From the NCBI RefSeq assembly GCF_025972045.1, contig NZ_JAPDHX010000001.1, positions 21,171 to 85,170 on the forward strand: a stretch of 64,000 nucleotides of DNA, read 5' to 3'. The stretch's first letter is position 1, and each line of letters opens with the position of its first letter. The translations under genes and the position numbers were made by a program. The notes under the pieces were generated by a model, which saw only the letters and a list, made by a program, of their open reading frames with translations, searched no databases and was not told where the DNA came from. Positions 52,156-60,866 of the stretch are shown here, in pieces. The DNA comes from Micropruina sonneratiae (GTDB lineage: Bacteria > Actinomycetota > Actinomycetes > Propionibacteriales > Propionibacteriaceae).

Positions 52156-53141
52156 AGCCGCCCCAGCAGTCCGGCGAGTTCGGCGGGCTGCTCGGCCGAC
52201 GCGATGCCCGGCCTCAGCTCGGGCAGCCGCAGCAGCGGCAGCCGGGTGCGATGCTCCAGCAGCGCCTGCCAGGCCGTCTGGGCCCTGGCCTGCTCGGCCT
52301 GTGCCGCGACCGGTCCGGTGATCGAGGCCCATTCGACGTCGGTCAGCGGGGCGGGTGCCGGCGGCAGCGGCCGCGGCAGGTCGAGCTGCGGCAGGCAGCG
52401 GTTCGCGATCACCGAGCCCAGCCCCAGCCCCAGGTCGCGGATCACCTGCACGGTCTCGATCGCCTCGCTGGCCGGCAGTTCGTCGAGCAGGGTGACGACG
52501 TGGGTGCGGCAGCCGGGGTCGCGCAGGTCGTCCATCACCGACGCGGCCTGGGTGGCGATCGGACTGCCGTCGGTGAGCTCGGCCAGGGCGGCGCCCGCGC
52601 CCAGGAACGAACCGATCCGGCCGGACGGCGGGGCGTCCAGCACCAGCGCATCGATCTCGGGGTGGGTTTCGGTCAGGTGGGTCACCTGACCGATCAGCAG
52701 GATGTCGCGCAACCCCGGGGCGATCCGGGTGGCGAAGTCGACCAGCGGCTCGACCTGCAGCACCTCGGCGGCGAAACCGAGCCGGTAGTGCCGCTGCAGG
52801 TAGCCGGCCAGCGACGCTCGCGGATCGATCTGGACGCCCTCGACGCGGCCGCGCCGCGGGCCGGTGGCGCGGCGTCCGAACAGCAGCCCGAGCAGCTGCT
52901 GCTCGAGCCCCGGCGGCCGGTCGGGGGCGTGGGGCTGGTCGGCGGCCACCTCGAACAGCGGCCGGGGGTCGGCGCCCACCTCGAGCCCCGTGGCCAGGCT
53001 GAGGCCGCCGCGGGCCTCGACCTCGGCCACCACCACCGTGGCGCCGTCGGCGGCGAGGGCGTGGGCCAGGGCGAGCGCGATGGTGGTCTTGCCGACCCCG
53101 CCCTTGCCCGTGACGATGTGCAACGGGCAGCGGGCGGGCAT
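52152..53141 (-). CDS. ArsA-family ATPase (BagA/Rv3679-like)
   Basis: First gene of the ATPase pair, 329 residues. P-loop CPLHIVTGKGGVGKTTIALA with the signature deviant Walker lysine, VVVAEVEARGGLSLATGLEV, then ALVLDAPPSGRIGSFLGAGA. It couples to the second gene through GTGA and would form a heterodimer. ATG 53141 is convincing; the upstream 65 bp are shared with the divergent DUF4177 gene. Confidence 0.9.
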   Translation of the reverse strand: MPARCPLHIVTGKGGVGKTTIALALAHALAADGATVVVAEVEARGGLSLATGLEVGADPRPLFEVAADQPHAPDRPPGLEQQLLGLLFGRRATGPRRGRVEGVQIDPRASLAGYLQRHYRLGFAAEVLQVEPLVDFATRIAPGLRDILLIGQVTHLTETHPEIDALVLDAPPSGRIGSFLGAGAALAELTDGSPIATQAASVMDDLRDPGCRTHVVTLLDELPASEAIETVQVIRDLGLGLGSVIANRCLPQLDLPRPLPPAPAPLTDVEWASITGPVAAQAEQARAQTAWQALLEHRTRLPLLRLPELRPGIASAEQPAELAGLLGRL

Positions 53142-53206
53142 GCGGCCAGCTTAGGTCGCCGGTGACCGGGTGCTGCGGGGTCGGTGCCCGGCATTAGGGT
53201 TGCCCC

Positions 53207-53368
53207 ATGACGAAGTGGGAGTACGTGACCGTGCCCGTCCTGGTGCATGTGACCAAGCAGATCCTCGACCAGTGGGGCGCCGACGGCTGGGAGCTGGTGC
53301 AGGTCGTGCCCGGCCCCAACCCGCAGAACCTGGTCGCCTACCTGAAGCGGCCGCTGGAGGGCGAGTGA
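53207..53368 (+). CDS. DUF4177-type small protein
   Basis: A 53-residue protein, TKWEYVTVPVLVHVTKQILD then QWGADGWELVQVVPGPNPQN. The WEY...V...LN..G..GWELV pattern is that of DUF4177, and Rv3678A occupies the same place in M. tuberculosis. The stop overlaps the ridA GTG (GTGA). No function is known. Confidence 0.85.
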   Translation: MTKWEYVTVPVLVHVTKQILDQWGADGWELVQVVPGPNPQNLVAYLKRPLEGE

Positions 53369-53832
53369 CCCCGTCCGAGCGGCTGGTCGCGCTGGGCCTG
53401 GAGCTGCCGCCGGTGGCCCGGCCGCTGGCCGCCTACGTCCCCGCCACGACCTCGGGCGGACAGGTGATCACCTCGGGCCAACTGCCGAGCGTGCAGGGTG
53501 AGCTGGTGGCCACCGGCAAGCTGGGCGCCGGGGTGAGCCTCGAGCAGGGCGTCCGGGCGGCCCGGGTGGCGGTGCTCAACGCGCTGGCCGCCGCGGCGTC
53601 CGAACTCGGCGGGGTCGACAACATCGCCCGCGTCGTGAAGGTGGTCGTGTACGTGGCGAGCACGCCCGAGTTCACCGCGCAGCCGCAGGTCGCCAACGGG
53701 GCGTCCGAACTGCTGGGTGAGGTGTTCGGCGACGCCGGCCGGCACGTCCGCGCCGCTGTCGGCGTGGCGTCCCTGCCGCTGGATGCCCCGGTCGAGGTCG
53801 AACTGGTCGTCGAGGGCGCAGCGACGTCATGA
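53365..53832 (+). CDS. RidA/YjgF-family protein
   Basis: A 155-residue protein similar to RidA enzymes, which hydrolyse reactive enamines and imines. Homology: [59 protein letters not shown] and [20 protein letters not shown]. The last block carries the Arg that binds the carboxylate in active RidA. GTG 53365 is the coupled start; it overlaps nth by 4 bp. It corresponds to Rv3678c. Confidence 0.88.
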   Translation: MTPSERLVALGLELPPVARPLAAYVPATTSGGQVITSGQLPSVQGELVATGKLGAGVSLEQGVRAARVAVLNALAAAASELGGVDNIARVVKVVVYVASTPEFTAQPQVANGASELLGEVFGDAGRHVRAAVGVASLPLDAPVEVELVVEGAATS

Positions 53833-54539
53833 CCGGAGTCGCGGTGCAGGAGACCCGGACGGCGCTGGTGCGCCGCGCCCGGGCGATCAACCGCACCCTG
53901 GCGCTGACCTACCCCGACGCCCGCTGCGAACTCGACTTCCGTTCGCCGCTGGAGCTGCTGGTGGCCACGATCCTCAGCGCCCAGTCGACCGACCGGCGGG
54001 TCAACCTGGTCACGCCGATCCTGTTCGCCCGCTACCCCGACGCCGCCGCCTACGCCGCCGCGGACCGCGCCGAGCTGGAGGAGCTGATCCATCCCACCGG
54101 CTTCTTCCGGGCCAAGACCGACGCCCTGCTCAAGCTGGGGGCGGCACTGGTCGAACGGTTCGGCGGCGAGGTGCCCGGCACGCTCAAGCAGCTCGTGACG
54201 CTGCCCGGGGTGGGCCGCAAGACCGCCAACGTGGTGCTCGGCAACGCCTTCGGCGTGCCCGGGATCACCACCGACACCCACTTCATGCGGCTGTCCGCAC
54301 GCTTCGGCTGGTCGGCCTCGGCCAAGCCCGAGGTGGTCGAGGCCGAGGTGGGTGCACTGTTCCCGCGCAAGGACTGGACGCAGCTGTCGCACAACGTGAT
54401 CTGGCACGGACGCCGCCGCTGTCACGCCCAGCGGCCCGCCTGCGGTGCCTGCCCGGTCGCCAAGCTGTGCCCGTCCTACGGCCTCGGGCCGACCGATCCG
54501 AAGGTGGCGGCCAAGCTGATCCGGGAGCCGCGCGGATGA
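53829..54539 (+). CDS. nth: Endonuclease III
   Basis: Base-excision glycosylase/AP lyase for oxidised pyrimidines, 236 residues. Helix-hairpin-helix [14 protein letters not shown] has the catalytic Lys, [14 protein letters not shown] the catalytic Asp, and the C-terminal cluster [17 protein letters not shown] is the C-x6-C-x2-C-x5-C 4Fe-4S site. It overlaps ridA and the thioredoxin gene by 4 bp each. Confidence 0.95.
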   Translation: MTGVAVQETRTALVRRARAINRTLALTYPDARCELDFRSPLELLVATILSAQSTDRRVNLVTPILFARYPDAAAYAAADRAELEELIHPTGFFRAKTDALLKLGAALVERFGGEVPGTLKQLVTLPGVGRKTANVVLGNAFGVPGITTDTHFMRLSARFGWSASAKPEVVEAEVGALFPRKDWTQLSHNVIWHGRRRCHAQRPACGACPVAKLCPSYGLGPTDPKVAAKLIREPRG

Positions 54540-55132
54540 GGACGTTGGCTTTCCTGCTCGTCCTGCTGCTCGCTGGCTGCGCACCCGCACCGGTGGCGCA
54601 GCCCACCCCTGCGTACACCCCGGCCACCGAGGCCCAGGTGCTGGCCGCCCGGAAGGCGGCGGGCATCGCGGACTGCCCGGTCTCCGATCCGGACGTGCCC
54701 GCCCGCGACGACGGCCTGCCCGACCTCACCCTCGACTGCCTGGGCGGCGACTCGACCGTGCGGCTGGCCGGGCTGCGGGGCCGGCCCATGGTGATCAACC
54801 TGTGGGCGCAGTGGTGCCCGCCGTGCCGCGAGGAGTCGCCCTACCTGCGGCAGTACGCGAAGGCGAGCAAGGGCAAGGTGCTGCTGCTGGGGCTCAACTC
54901 GGACGATCCGCGGCCCGAGTTGGCCGTCGAGTTCGCCTCGCTGGTCGGCTGGACGTACCCGCAATTGGTCGACGCCGACAAGCGGCTCAACGAGAAGATC
55001 ACCATGCCGGGGCTGCCCCTCACGATCCTGGTGAACGCCGACGGCAAGGTCGTCTACACCGTGGTCGGCAAGCTGCAGTCCTACGACCAGCTCGTCCAGC
55101 TGACCCGTGACGAGCTCGGGGTGAAGCTGTGA
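54536..55132 (+). CDS. TlpA-like thioredoxin-fold lipoprotein
   Basis: Exported disulfide oxidoreductase, 198 residues: lipobox LLLAGC (Cys15), a ~75-residue linker, then the thioredoxin fold with WCPPC (Cys94/Cys97), [17 protein letters not shown] and the cis-Pro region [11 protein letters not shown]. It couples to nth and to the NUDIX gene. Probably maintains reduced extracytoplasmic thiols; partner not known. Confidence 0.9.
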   Translation: MRTLAFLLVLLLAGCAPAPVAQPTPAYTPATEAQVLAARKAAGIADCPVSDPDVPARDDGLPDLTLDCLGGDSTVRLAGLRGRPMVINLWAQWCPPCREESPYLRQYAKASKGKVLLLGLNSDDPRPELAVEFASLVGWTYPQLVDADKRLNEKITMPGLPLTILVNADGKVVYTVVGKLQSYDQLVQLTRDELGVKL

Positions 55133-55770
55133 CCCGGTTCGACATCGAACCGCTGCGCGACCTGCTGGCCGGCCCCGGAGCGGCCGCCGCGGTGGCCGAG
55201 CGCGCCGCCCGCGGGGGGCGTCCGGCCGCCGTCCTGATCGCCCTGGCCGAGCACCCGGAGGGTCTGCGGGTGGTGCTGGTCGAGAAGGACTCCCGGCTGC
55301 GCACCCACGCCGGCCAGGTCGCCTTCCCGGGCGGGTCGATCGAACCCACCGACGCCTCGCCGATCGCCGGCGCACTGCGCGAGGCCCGCGAGGAGGTCGG
55401 GATCGAACCCGGCGAGGTCGAGGTGCTGGGCGTGCTGTCGCCCACCTACGTGCGGGCCAGCGACTTCGCCGTCACCGCCGTGGTGGGACGCTGGCCCGCC
55501 CCCCGCGAACTGGTCCCGGTCGACCTGGTCGAGATCGCCGCAGTGCACAGCGTCGCCGTCGACGTGCTGCTCGAACCGGCCAACCGGGTCACCTGGAGCC
55601 ATTCCTCCGGCTTCGACGGCCCCGGCTTCGTGATCGGTGATCTGTTCATCTGGGGCTTCACGGCCTATCTGCTCGACGGCCTGTTCGACCTGGCCGGCTG
55701 GACGATCCCGTGGGACCGCTCCCGGCACGCCGAGATCCCGGACCGGTTCCTGCGGGGCAGGCGACGCTGA
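55129..55770 (+). CDS. NUDIX hydrolase (CoA-pyrophosphatase-like)
   Basis: A 213-residue hydrolase of nucleoside-diphosphate derivatives. The NUDIX box spans GGSIEPTDASPIAGALREAR EEVGI with the Glu ladder intact, preceded by LRTHAGQVAFPGGS, the motif of CoA-directed NUDIX enzymes. GTG 55129 overlaps the thioredoxin stop. Rv3672c occupies the same place. Confidence 0.9.
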   Translation: MTRFDIEPLRDLLAGPGAAAAVAERAARGGRPAAVLIALAEHPEGLRVVLVEKDSRLRTHAGQVAFPGGSIEPTDASPIAGALREAREEVGIEPGEVEVLGVLSPTYVRASDFAVTAVVGRWPAPRELVPVDLVEIAAVHSVAVDVLLEPANRVTWSHSSGFDGPGFVIGDLFIWGFTAYLLDGLFDLAGWTIPWDRSRHAEIPDRFLRGRRR

Positions 55771-55973
55771 TGGCGCTCGACCGGTCCGGGCGGCGGCGCA
55801 GCCTGAGGCTGGGGGTGCTGGTCGGCTGGTCGCAGGCCCGTCCGCAGGACCTCGTGTCGCGCCGGCTGGCCGACGAGGACGCCGTCCGCACCGCCGGGCT
55901 GATCCTGGGCGGCGTCCTGGTGGTCATCGCGCTGTGGTGGCTGATCCGCGGACGGCACCGACACCGCGACTAG
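55770..55973 (+). CDS. Small single-helix membrane protein
   Basis: A 67-residue protein whose ATG overlaps the NUDIX stop by one base. Basic N-terminus (RSGRRRSLRLGV), then hydrophobic TAGLILGGVLVVIALWWLI, then RGRHRHRD. The MarP protease gene found here in mycobacteria is absent. Function unknown. Confidence 0.7.
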   Translation: MALDRSGRRRSLRLGVLVGWSQARPQDLVSRRLADEDAVRTAGLILGGVLVVIALWWLIRGRHRHRD

Positions 55974-56026
55974 CGAGCCCCGCCGTTCGCTGGCCGCGGG
56001 CGGCGTCCGGCTGCCAGGATCGGGTC

Positions 56027-57712
56027 ATGGCCGAATGGTGGAAGAGCTCCGTGGTGTACCAGATCTACCCGCGATCGTTCAGCGACAGCGACGGTGACGG
56101 GATCGGCGACCTGCGCGGCATCATCGAGCGGCTCGACCACCTCGACGAGTTGGGTGTCGACGTGGTGTGGCTGTCCCCGATCTACCGCTCGCCGCAGGAC
56201 GACAACGGCTACGACATCTCCGACTACACCGACGTCGATCCGCTGTTCGGCACCCTGGAGGACCTCGACGAACTGATCCAGGCGCTGCACGGCCGCGGCA
56301 TGAAACTGGTGATGGACCTGGTCGTCAACCACACCTCCGACGAGCACCCGTGGTTCATCGAGTCCCGCGACCCCGACTCGGCCAAGCGCGACTGGTACTT
56401 CTGGCGTCCACCCCGAGAAGGTGTCGAGCCGGGGACGCCGGGCGCCGAGCCCACCAACTGGGGCTCGTACTTCATGGGTCCCGCCTGGGAGTACGACCCC
56501 GCTTCGGGGGAGTACTTCCTGCACCTGTTCAGCCGCAAGCAGCCCGACCTCAACTGGGAGAACCCCGAGGTCAGGCAGGCGGTCTACGCGATGATGAACT
56601 GGTGGGTCGACCGCGGCGTCGACGGCTTCCGGATGGACGTCATCAACCTGATCAGCAAGACGCTGCCGCTGGCCGACGGCGAACCCAGCCCCGGCCTGGG
56701 CGGGCTGTGCTACGACCCGGCCACCGTGGTGAACGGGCCGCGGCTGGAGGAGTTCCTCAAGGAGATGAACGCCGCGGTCGGGATCGGCGAACGTCAACTG
56801 TTCACCGTCGGCGAGATGCTGATGGTCGACGTCGAGCACGCCCGCCGCTACACCGCCGCCGACGCCGGCGAGCTGGGCATGGTGTTCACCTTCGAGCACG
56901 TCACCCTCGACCAGCAGCCCGGGCTGAGCAAGTTCGACCTCAAACCGCTGCACCTGCCCGACCTGAAGGCCAACCTGGCGCAGTGGCAGGAGGGCCTGGC
57001 CGACGAGGGCTGGAACTCGCTGTACTGGAACAACCACGACCAGCCGCGGATCGTCAGCCGGTTCGGTGACGACTCCGAGCAGTACCGGGTGACGTCGGCC
57101 AAGACCCTCGGCACGGTGCTGCACCTGCTGCGCGGCACGCCCTACGTCTACCAGGGCGAAGAGATCGGCATGACCAACGCCGGCTACACCGACATCGAGC
57201 AGTACGCCGACATCGAATCGGTGAACTACTACGCGCTCGCCACCTCGGCGGGCCTGCCGGTGCCGGAGGTGCTGAACGGCCTGGCCGTCAAGAGCCGGGA
57301 CAACGCCCGCACCCCGGTGCAGTGGGACGCCTCACCCGGGGCCGGTTTCAGCACCGGCGTCCCGTGGCTGCCGGTGAACCCGAACCATCGCTCGATCAAC
57401 GCCGCCGCGGCGCGGGCCGACGCCGGGTCGGTCTTCCACCACTACCGGCGCCTGATCGAGCTGCGGCACCGGCTCGAGATCGTCCGCGAGGGCCGCTTCG
57501 CCCTGCTGGAGCCCGATCACGAGCAGCTGTTCGCCTACACCAGGTCGCTCGAGGGCCGGACGCTGCTCGTGCTGGCCAACCTGTCCGGCCAGGCCGTGGA
57601 CGTGCCCGCCGGCCTGTCGGTGCCGCCGGACGCCGAGCTGCTGCTCGGCACCCATGCCGAACCCGAGCCCGGCGTGCTGGCGCCCTGGGAGTCGCGGGTA
57701 CTGCTCGGCTGA
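56027..57712 (+). CDS. GH13 alpha-glucosidase / oligo-1,6-glucosidase
   Basis: Cytoplasmic retaining alpha-glucosidase of 561 residues. Motifs in order: YQIYPRSFSDSDGDGIGDLR, VVNHTSDEH (region I), DGFRMDVIN with nucleophile Asp204, FTVGEM with acid Glu263, WNNHDQPR with Asp338. The C-terminal beta domain ends RTLLVLANLSGQAVDV. The regions match the GH13 subfamilies that cleave maltose or isomaltose. ATG 56027 is 54 bp after the small membrane gene. Exact linkage preference unproven. Confidence 0.93.
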   Translation: MAEWWKSSVVYQIYPRSFSDSDGDGIGDLRGIIERLDHLDELGVDVVWLSPIYRSPQDDNGYDISDYTDVDPLFGTLEDLDELIQALHGRGMKLVMDLVVNHTSDEHPWFIESRDPDSAKRDWYFWRPPREGVEPGTPGAEPTNWGSYFMGPAWEYDPASGEYFLHLFSRKQPDLNWENPEVRQAVYAMMNWWVDRGVDGFRMDVINLISKTLPLADGEPSPGLGGLCYDPATVVNGPRLEEFLKEMNAAVGIGERQLFTVGEMLMVDVEHARRYTAADAGELGMVFTFEHVTLDQQPGLSKFDLKPLHLPDLKANLAQWQEGLADEGWNSLYWNNHDQPRIVSRFGDDSEQYRVTSAKTLGTVLHLLRGTPYVYQGEEIGMTNAGYTDIEQYADIESVNYYALATSAGLPVPEVLNGLAVKSRDNARTPVQWDASPGAGFSTGVPWLPVNPNHRSINAAAARADAGSVFHHYRRLIELRHRLEIVREGRFALLEPDHEQLFAYTRSLEGRTLLVLANLSGQAVDVPAGLSVPPDAELLLGTHAEPEPGVLAPWESRVLLG

Positions 57713-57740
57713 CCGCCGTGGCTCGACATCGCGGGCAGTA

Positions 57741-57781
57741 CCGGGATGACGGAAACCCGCCGTGCCGCACCGTCATCCCGG
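57741..57781. repeat. 12-bp inverted repeat between convergent genes
   Basis: CCGGGATGACGG (57741-57752) and CCGTCATCCCGG (57770-57781) form a strong hairpin 28 bp after the GH13 stop. It may terminate GH13 transcription. It also marks the 3' breakpoint of the broken gene on the other strand. Confidence 0.75.
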
Positions 57782-58372
57782 GCTGCCAGCTGGGCGTGCC
57801 GCCGATCATCGCGAACGGGCCGGCGCCGAAGGCGATGCCGAGCAACCAGTTGAGCGCCATCATGCCGTTGCCGAACAGGGTCAGTCCGAGGATGGCGGGG
57901 AAGTTCGCGGTGGCGATGTAGCCGTAGAAGGGGGTGAGGGAGAGCGCCGCGATCAGCAGCGCACGCAGCCACAGCGCCATCAGCGGCGTCGCAGGGCCTG
58001 CGCAACCGTCTGCAGCTGGTAGGCCGCGACCGCCGAGCCGGCCAGGGCCAGGCCGAGTGCGCCGCCCGGAATGACCAGGGCGGCGAGACCGGAGACCGGC
58101 GGGTAGAGGGCGCCGACCACGTTGACGTCCGCCTTGGACAGATTGACCAGCGACACCCGCTGGGCGATCTCGGCGTTGGCGGTGTTCGACCAGTCCCCGC
58201 CGGTGGCCGCGTCGTACCACAGGGCCAACCCGCCGAAGGCGGCGAAGATCGCCAGCCGCAGCCCCCAGCGGGCCAGGGGATGCGCCGGATACTTCGGCAG
58301 GTGTCCGGTGGCGCTCTCGACCAGCCGGGGAGTGTCGCGGGCGACGATGCCGGCCGTCGTGGGGGTGGTCAC
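57782..58372 (-). pseudogene. Broken multi-helix membrane protein gene
   Basis: ATG 58372 gives 130 residues (KYPAHPLARWGLRLAIFAAF, VNVVGALYPPVSGLAALVIP) ending ALRRR-TGA. An overlapping frame (TGATG at 57980) continues MALWLRALLIAALSLTPFYG, IATANFPAILGLTLFGNGMM, LNWLLGIAFGAGPFAMIGGT. Read together these resemble the first part of a larger actinobacterial polytopic protein (a LYPP block, then ATANFPAILGLxLF), so a frameshift is inferred. The frame has no stop of its own and runs antisense into the GH13 gene past the inverted repeat; the rest of the gene is gone. Confidence 0.6.
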
Positions 58373-58407
58373 GAGGGCGTCCGATGGTGTGGGAGGCCGG
58401 GACGGGG

Positions 58408-58926
58408 TTAGCCGCGTGGCGCCACGAAGGACGGCCTCTGGTCACCGGCGGTGATGCTGGGGGCGTCCTTGCGGGCCGCCTTGCGCGCCTCTGCTTCGGC
58501 TTCGGCCTCGGTCCGGCCGCGTTCGATGGCGCCCTTGACGGCCTCGACCGAGCGCTGGCCCTGGTCGACGGTGGCCTCGGGACCCTTCACCGTCACCTTG
58601 CTCTTGCCCACCAGGGCGAGCACGCCGGCGATCAGGAACATCAGCACCGCCATGATCGCCAGGCCGATGAACGCCGCGAACAGCGGGGCCCAGCCCAGCG
58701 CCGTCGCGAACCAGTGGCCGACCAGGGCGGACAGGCCCAGGAACAACAGGGCGATGCCGTTGAGTCCGAAGTAGCCGGCGGCGCCGAACAGCCCCGCCCC
58801 GATGCCGAGCGACTTGGCCTGCGGAACCAACTCGGCCTTGGCGAGCTCGACCTCGCCCCGCACGATTGTGGTCACGTCCGCCTGGATGGCCTTGACGATG
58901 TCTGCGATCTCGTTCTGGTTAGCCAT
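58408..58926 (-). CDS. Actinobacterial holin-X family membrane protein
   Basis: A 172-residue protein. Residues 1-40 are amphipathic (EIADIVKAIQADVTTIVRGE, VELAKAELVPQAKSL); two hydrophobic hairpins follow (GAAGYFGLNGIALLFLGLSA, LFAAFIGLAIMAVLMFLIAG) and a charged tail with EAEAEAEARKAARK. This is the phage-holin superfamily III (Holin-X) form, common in chromosomes and not evidence of a prophage. AAAGGGG precedes the ATG. Confidence 0.85.
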   Translation of the reverse strand: MANQNEIADIVKAIQADVTTIVRGEVELAKAELVPQAKSLGIGAGLFGAAGYFGLNGIALLFLGLSALVGHWFATALGWAPLFAAFIGLAIMAVLMFLIAGVLALVGKSKVTVKGPEATVDQGQRSVEAVKGAIERGRTEAEAEAEARKAARKDAPSITAGDQRPSFVAPRG

Positions 58927-59032
58927 GGTCTGGCTGCCCCTTTCGATGCTGTTCGCCGTTCAGCCTAGTGGGAGGGCAGCCCCGCTGTCTGGCCCCCAAA
59001 GGGTTGGCCTCGGGCGGACTCGGTGGCCGGCG

Positions 59033-59776
59033 TCAGAGCCGGATCCGCAGACCGTCGTCGGGCAGGTCGAGCGGAGCGGTCAACTCGGTGTGGTCGACCT
59101 CGGCCTGCCAGCACCGGACGTGGTAGGGCAGCAGTAGGGGCTCCGGCGGCCGGGCCGCGCTCTCGTAGACGGCGTCCACCTCGGCCAACAGTGCCGACCG
59201 GTCGTCGTCGGCGAGGGCCTGGGCGGTGGGCGAGCCGGCGACCATGGCCAGCAGGCCCGGCCGGTCGATGGGCACCCAGCGCCGGAAGGCGCGGGTTTCG
59301 ACCTGCGGGAAGTAGGCGCTGGCCTCGAGCGACTGCAGCGAGTCGGCCCCGTAGTCGCCCGACATGGCGTCCGGATCGACCCGGCGCACGGCTGCGACAA
59401 GGCGTTTCACCCACGGGACGGAGTCGTCGCGGACGGTGTAGGCGACGCCGAGACGTCCCCCGGGGCGCAGCACCCGGGCGAACTCCGACAGCGCCAGACC
59501 GGGCGCGAAGGTGTGGAAGTTCTGCATCAGCAGGACGCGATCGACCACGCACGGCGCCAGCGGCAGTGCCTCCGCCGCCGCCACCAGCGGCAGGCCCGAG
59601 GGTGCCTTGCGCAGCAGTTCGGAGACCCCGTCCCGGTCACGGTCGACCAGGGTGAGCCGATGGCGGCCGCGGAGGGCGGCGGCGAACGCGGCAGCGGAGC
59701 GGCCGATGACCAGGGTCGGCCCCGGTGAGGTGCCGATCAGCCAGTCCAGGGCTGCCGACTGGCTCGAGGTGATCAC
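59033..59776 (-). CDS. Class I SAM-dependent methyltransferase-like protein
   Basis: A 247-residue protein: TLVIGRSAAAFAAALRGRHR (motif I, glycine-poor), LTLVDRDRDGVSELLRKAPS, VDRVLLMQNFHTFAPGLALS, EFARVLRPGGRLGVAYTVRD. The motif-I region lacks the usual GxGxG, so cofactor binding is not assured. GTG 59776 has no Shine-Dalgarno, perhaps a leaderless start. It is divergent from the pilus operon. Substrate unknown. Confidence 0.75.
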   Translation of the reverse strand: MITSSQSAALDWLIGTSPGPTLVIGRSAAAFAAALRGRHRLTLVDRDRDGVSELLRKAPSGLPLVAAAEALPLAPCVVDRVLLMQNFHTFAPGLALSEFARVLRPGGRLGVAYTVRDDSVPWVKRLVAAVRRVDPDAMSGDYGADSLQSLEASAYFPQVETRAFRRWVPIDRPGLLAMVAGSPTAQALADDDRSALLAEVDAVYESAARPPEPLLLPYHVRCWQAEVDHTELTAPLDLPDDGLRIRL

Positions 59777-59852
59777 CCCGGCATCGTACGGCGAGGGTGG
59801 GGGGAGACGACGAATCTGAACACTTCCGGGATCTTGGTCACACACTGACGAC

Positions 59853-60866
59853 GTGGAAGTCATGGACGTGATGCTGGTCACCGCCTCGCCCGCGCTGTGC
59901 GACGAGATCGGGGCCGCCGCGGCGGCACTCGGACGCCGCGTGGCGGTCTGCCTGCCCGAGGCGATGGACGCGCACTGGGAATCCGCCCGGGCCGTTTTCG
60001 TCGGCGTCGACTGTGCGGCCGAACTCGCCGCGCAGGCGCTCCCCCGGCGCGACCGGCTGTACCTGGTGGGCGACGACGCCGGTGCCGCGGCCTTGTGGTC
60101 GGTGCCGCTCGGGGCCGAGGTGATCGGCCTGCCCGAGGGGCGTGAATGGCTGTCCTCGGTGCTCGCCGGGCCGGCCGGCGGCGGCCAGGTGATGGCGGTG
60201 CTCGGCGGTTCCGGCGGCGTCGGGGCCTCCACCCTGGCCGCGGCGCTGGCCTGGCGGGCCGCGGCGGGCCGGCGTGCGGTGGCGCTGGTGGACGTCGATC
60301 GGCTGGGCGGGGGCATCGACCTGCTGCTCGGAGCCGAGCGCGAGGCCGGCTGGCGCTGGCCCAGGTTCGCGGCGGCCGAGGGGGTGCTGGGCGAGTTGGG
60401 GGAGTTCCTGCCCAGCGCCGACGGGGTGGCGGTGCTGTCGATGGCCCGCGGACCCGACCCCGGGCCGGGCCGTGAGGCGCTCGCGGCCGTGCTCGCGTCA
60501 CTGCGGCGGGGCTTCGAGTTGGTTGTGCTCGACCCCGGCCGCTCGGGCGATCCGGCAGCGCGCGAGGCGCTGCGAGCGGCCGATCGCACCGTGCTGCTGG
60601 CCGGCGGCAGCGTGCGGGGACTGGCCGCCGCCGTCGAGACGGTGCGCGTGCTGGCACCGGCCGCGATCGAGGTGGTCGTGCGTCGACTGCCCGGCACGGT
60701 GGTGCCGGACGAACTGGTCGAGGACTCTCTCGGCCTGCCGGTGACGGCCCGACTCCGGAACGAGCCTGCGCTGGCGGTGGCGGCCCAACGGGGCGACCGG
60801 CCCTCCCTTTCCGGACGCCGGCACGGGCTGGGCCGGGTCTGCGACGCGTTGCTGGGGGCACGATGA
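59853..60866 (+). CDS. CpaE/TadZ-like (Ssd-type) ATPase
   Basis: First gene of the Tad pilus operon, 337 residues. An N-terminal receiver-like region (DVMLVTASPALCDEIGAAAA) precedes a MinD/ParA-type fold with VMAVLGGSGGVGASTLAAAL (the P-loop lysine is replaced: GGVGAST) and VALVDVDRLGGGIDLLLGAE. Related actinobacterial proteins are annotated Ssd, septum-site-like; in the Tad setting it probably positions the pilus machine. It overlaps tadA by 4 bp. Confidence 0.85.
   Translation: MEVMDVMLVTASPALCDEIGAAAAALGRRVAVCLPEAMDAHWESARAVFVGVDCAAELAAQALPRRDRLYLVGDDAGAAALWSVPLGAEVIGLPEGREWLSSVLAGPAGGGQVMAVLGGSGGVGASTLAAALAWRAAAGRRAVALVDVDRLGGGIDLLLGAEREAGWRWPRFAAAEGVLGELGEFLPSADGVAVLSMARGPDPGPGREALAAVLASLRRGFELVVLDPGRSGDPAAREALRAADRTVLLAGGSVRGLAAAVETVRVLAPAAIEVVVRRLPGTVVPDELVEDSLGLPVTARLRNEPALAVAAQRGDRPSLSGRRHGLGRVCDALLGAR

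Noticed and set aside
51436..53165. Plus-strand frames across the ArsA-like pair
   Set aside because: The minus-strand ATPases have clear P-loops and synteny; the plus frames have only low-complexity Arg/Gly/Ser/Pro-rich content.
58408..58926. Prophage signal from a holin-like protein
   Set aside because: Holin-X proteins are common chromosomal proteins in actinobacteria, and no other phage gene is near.
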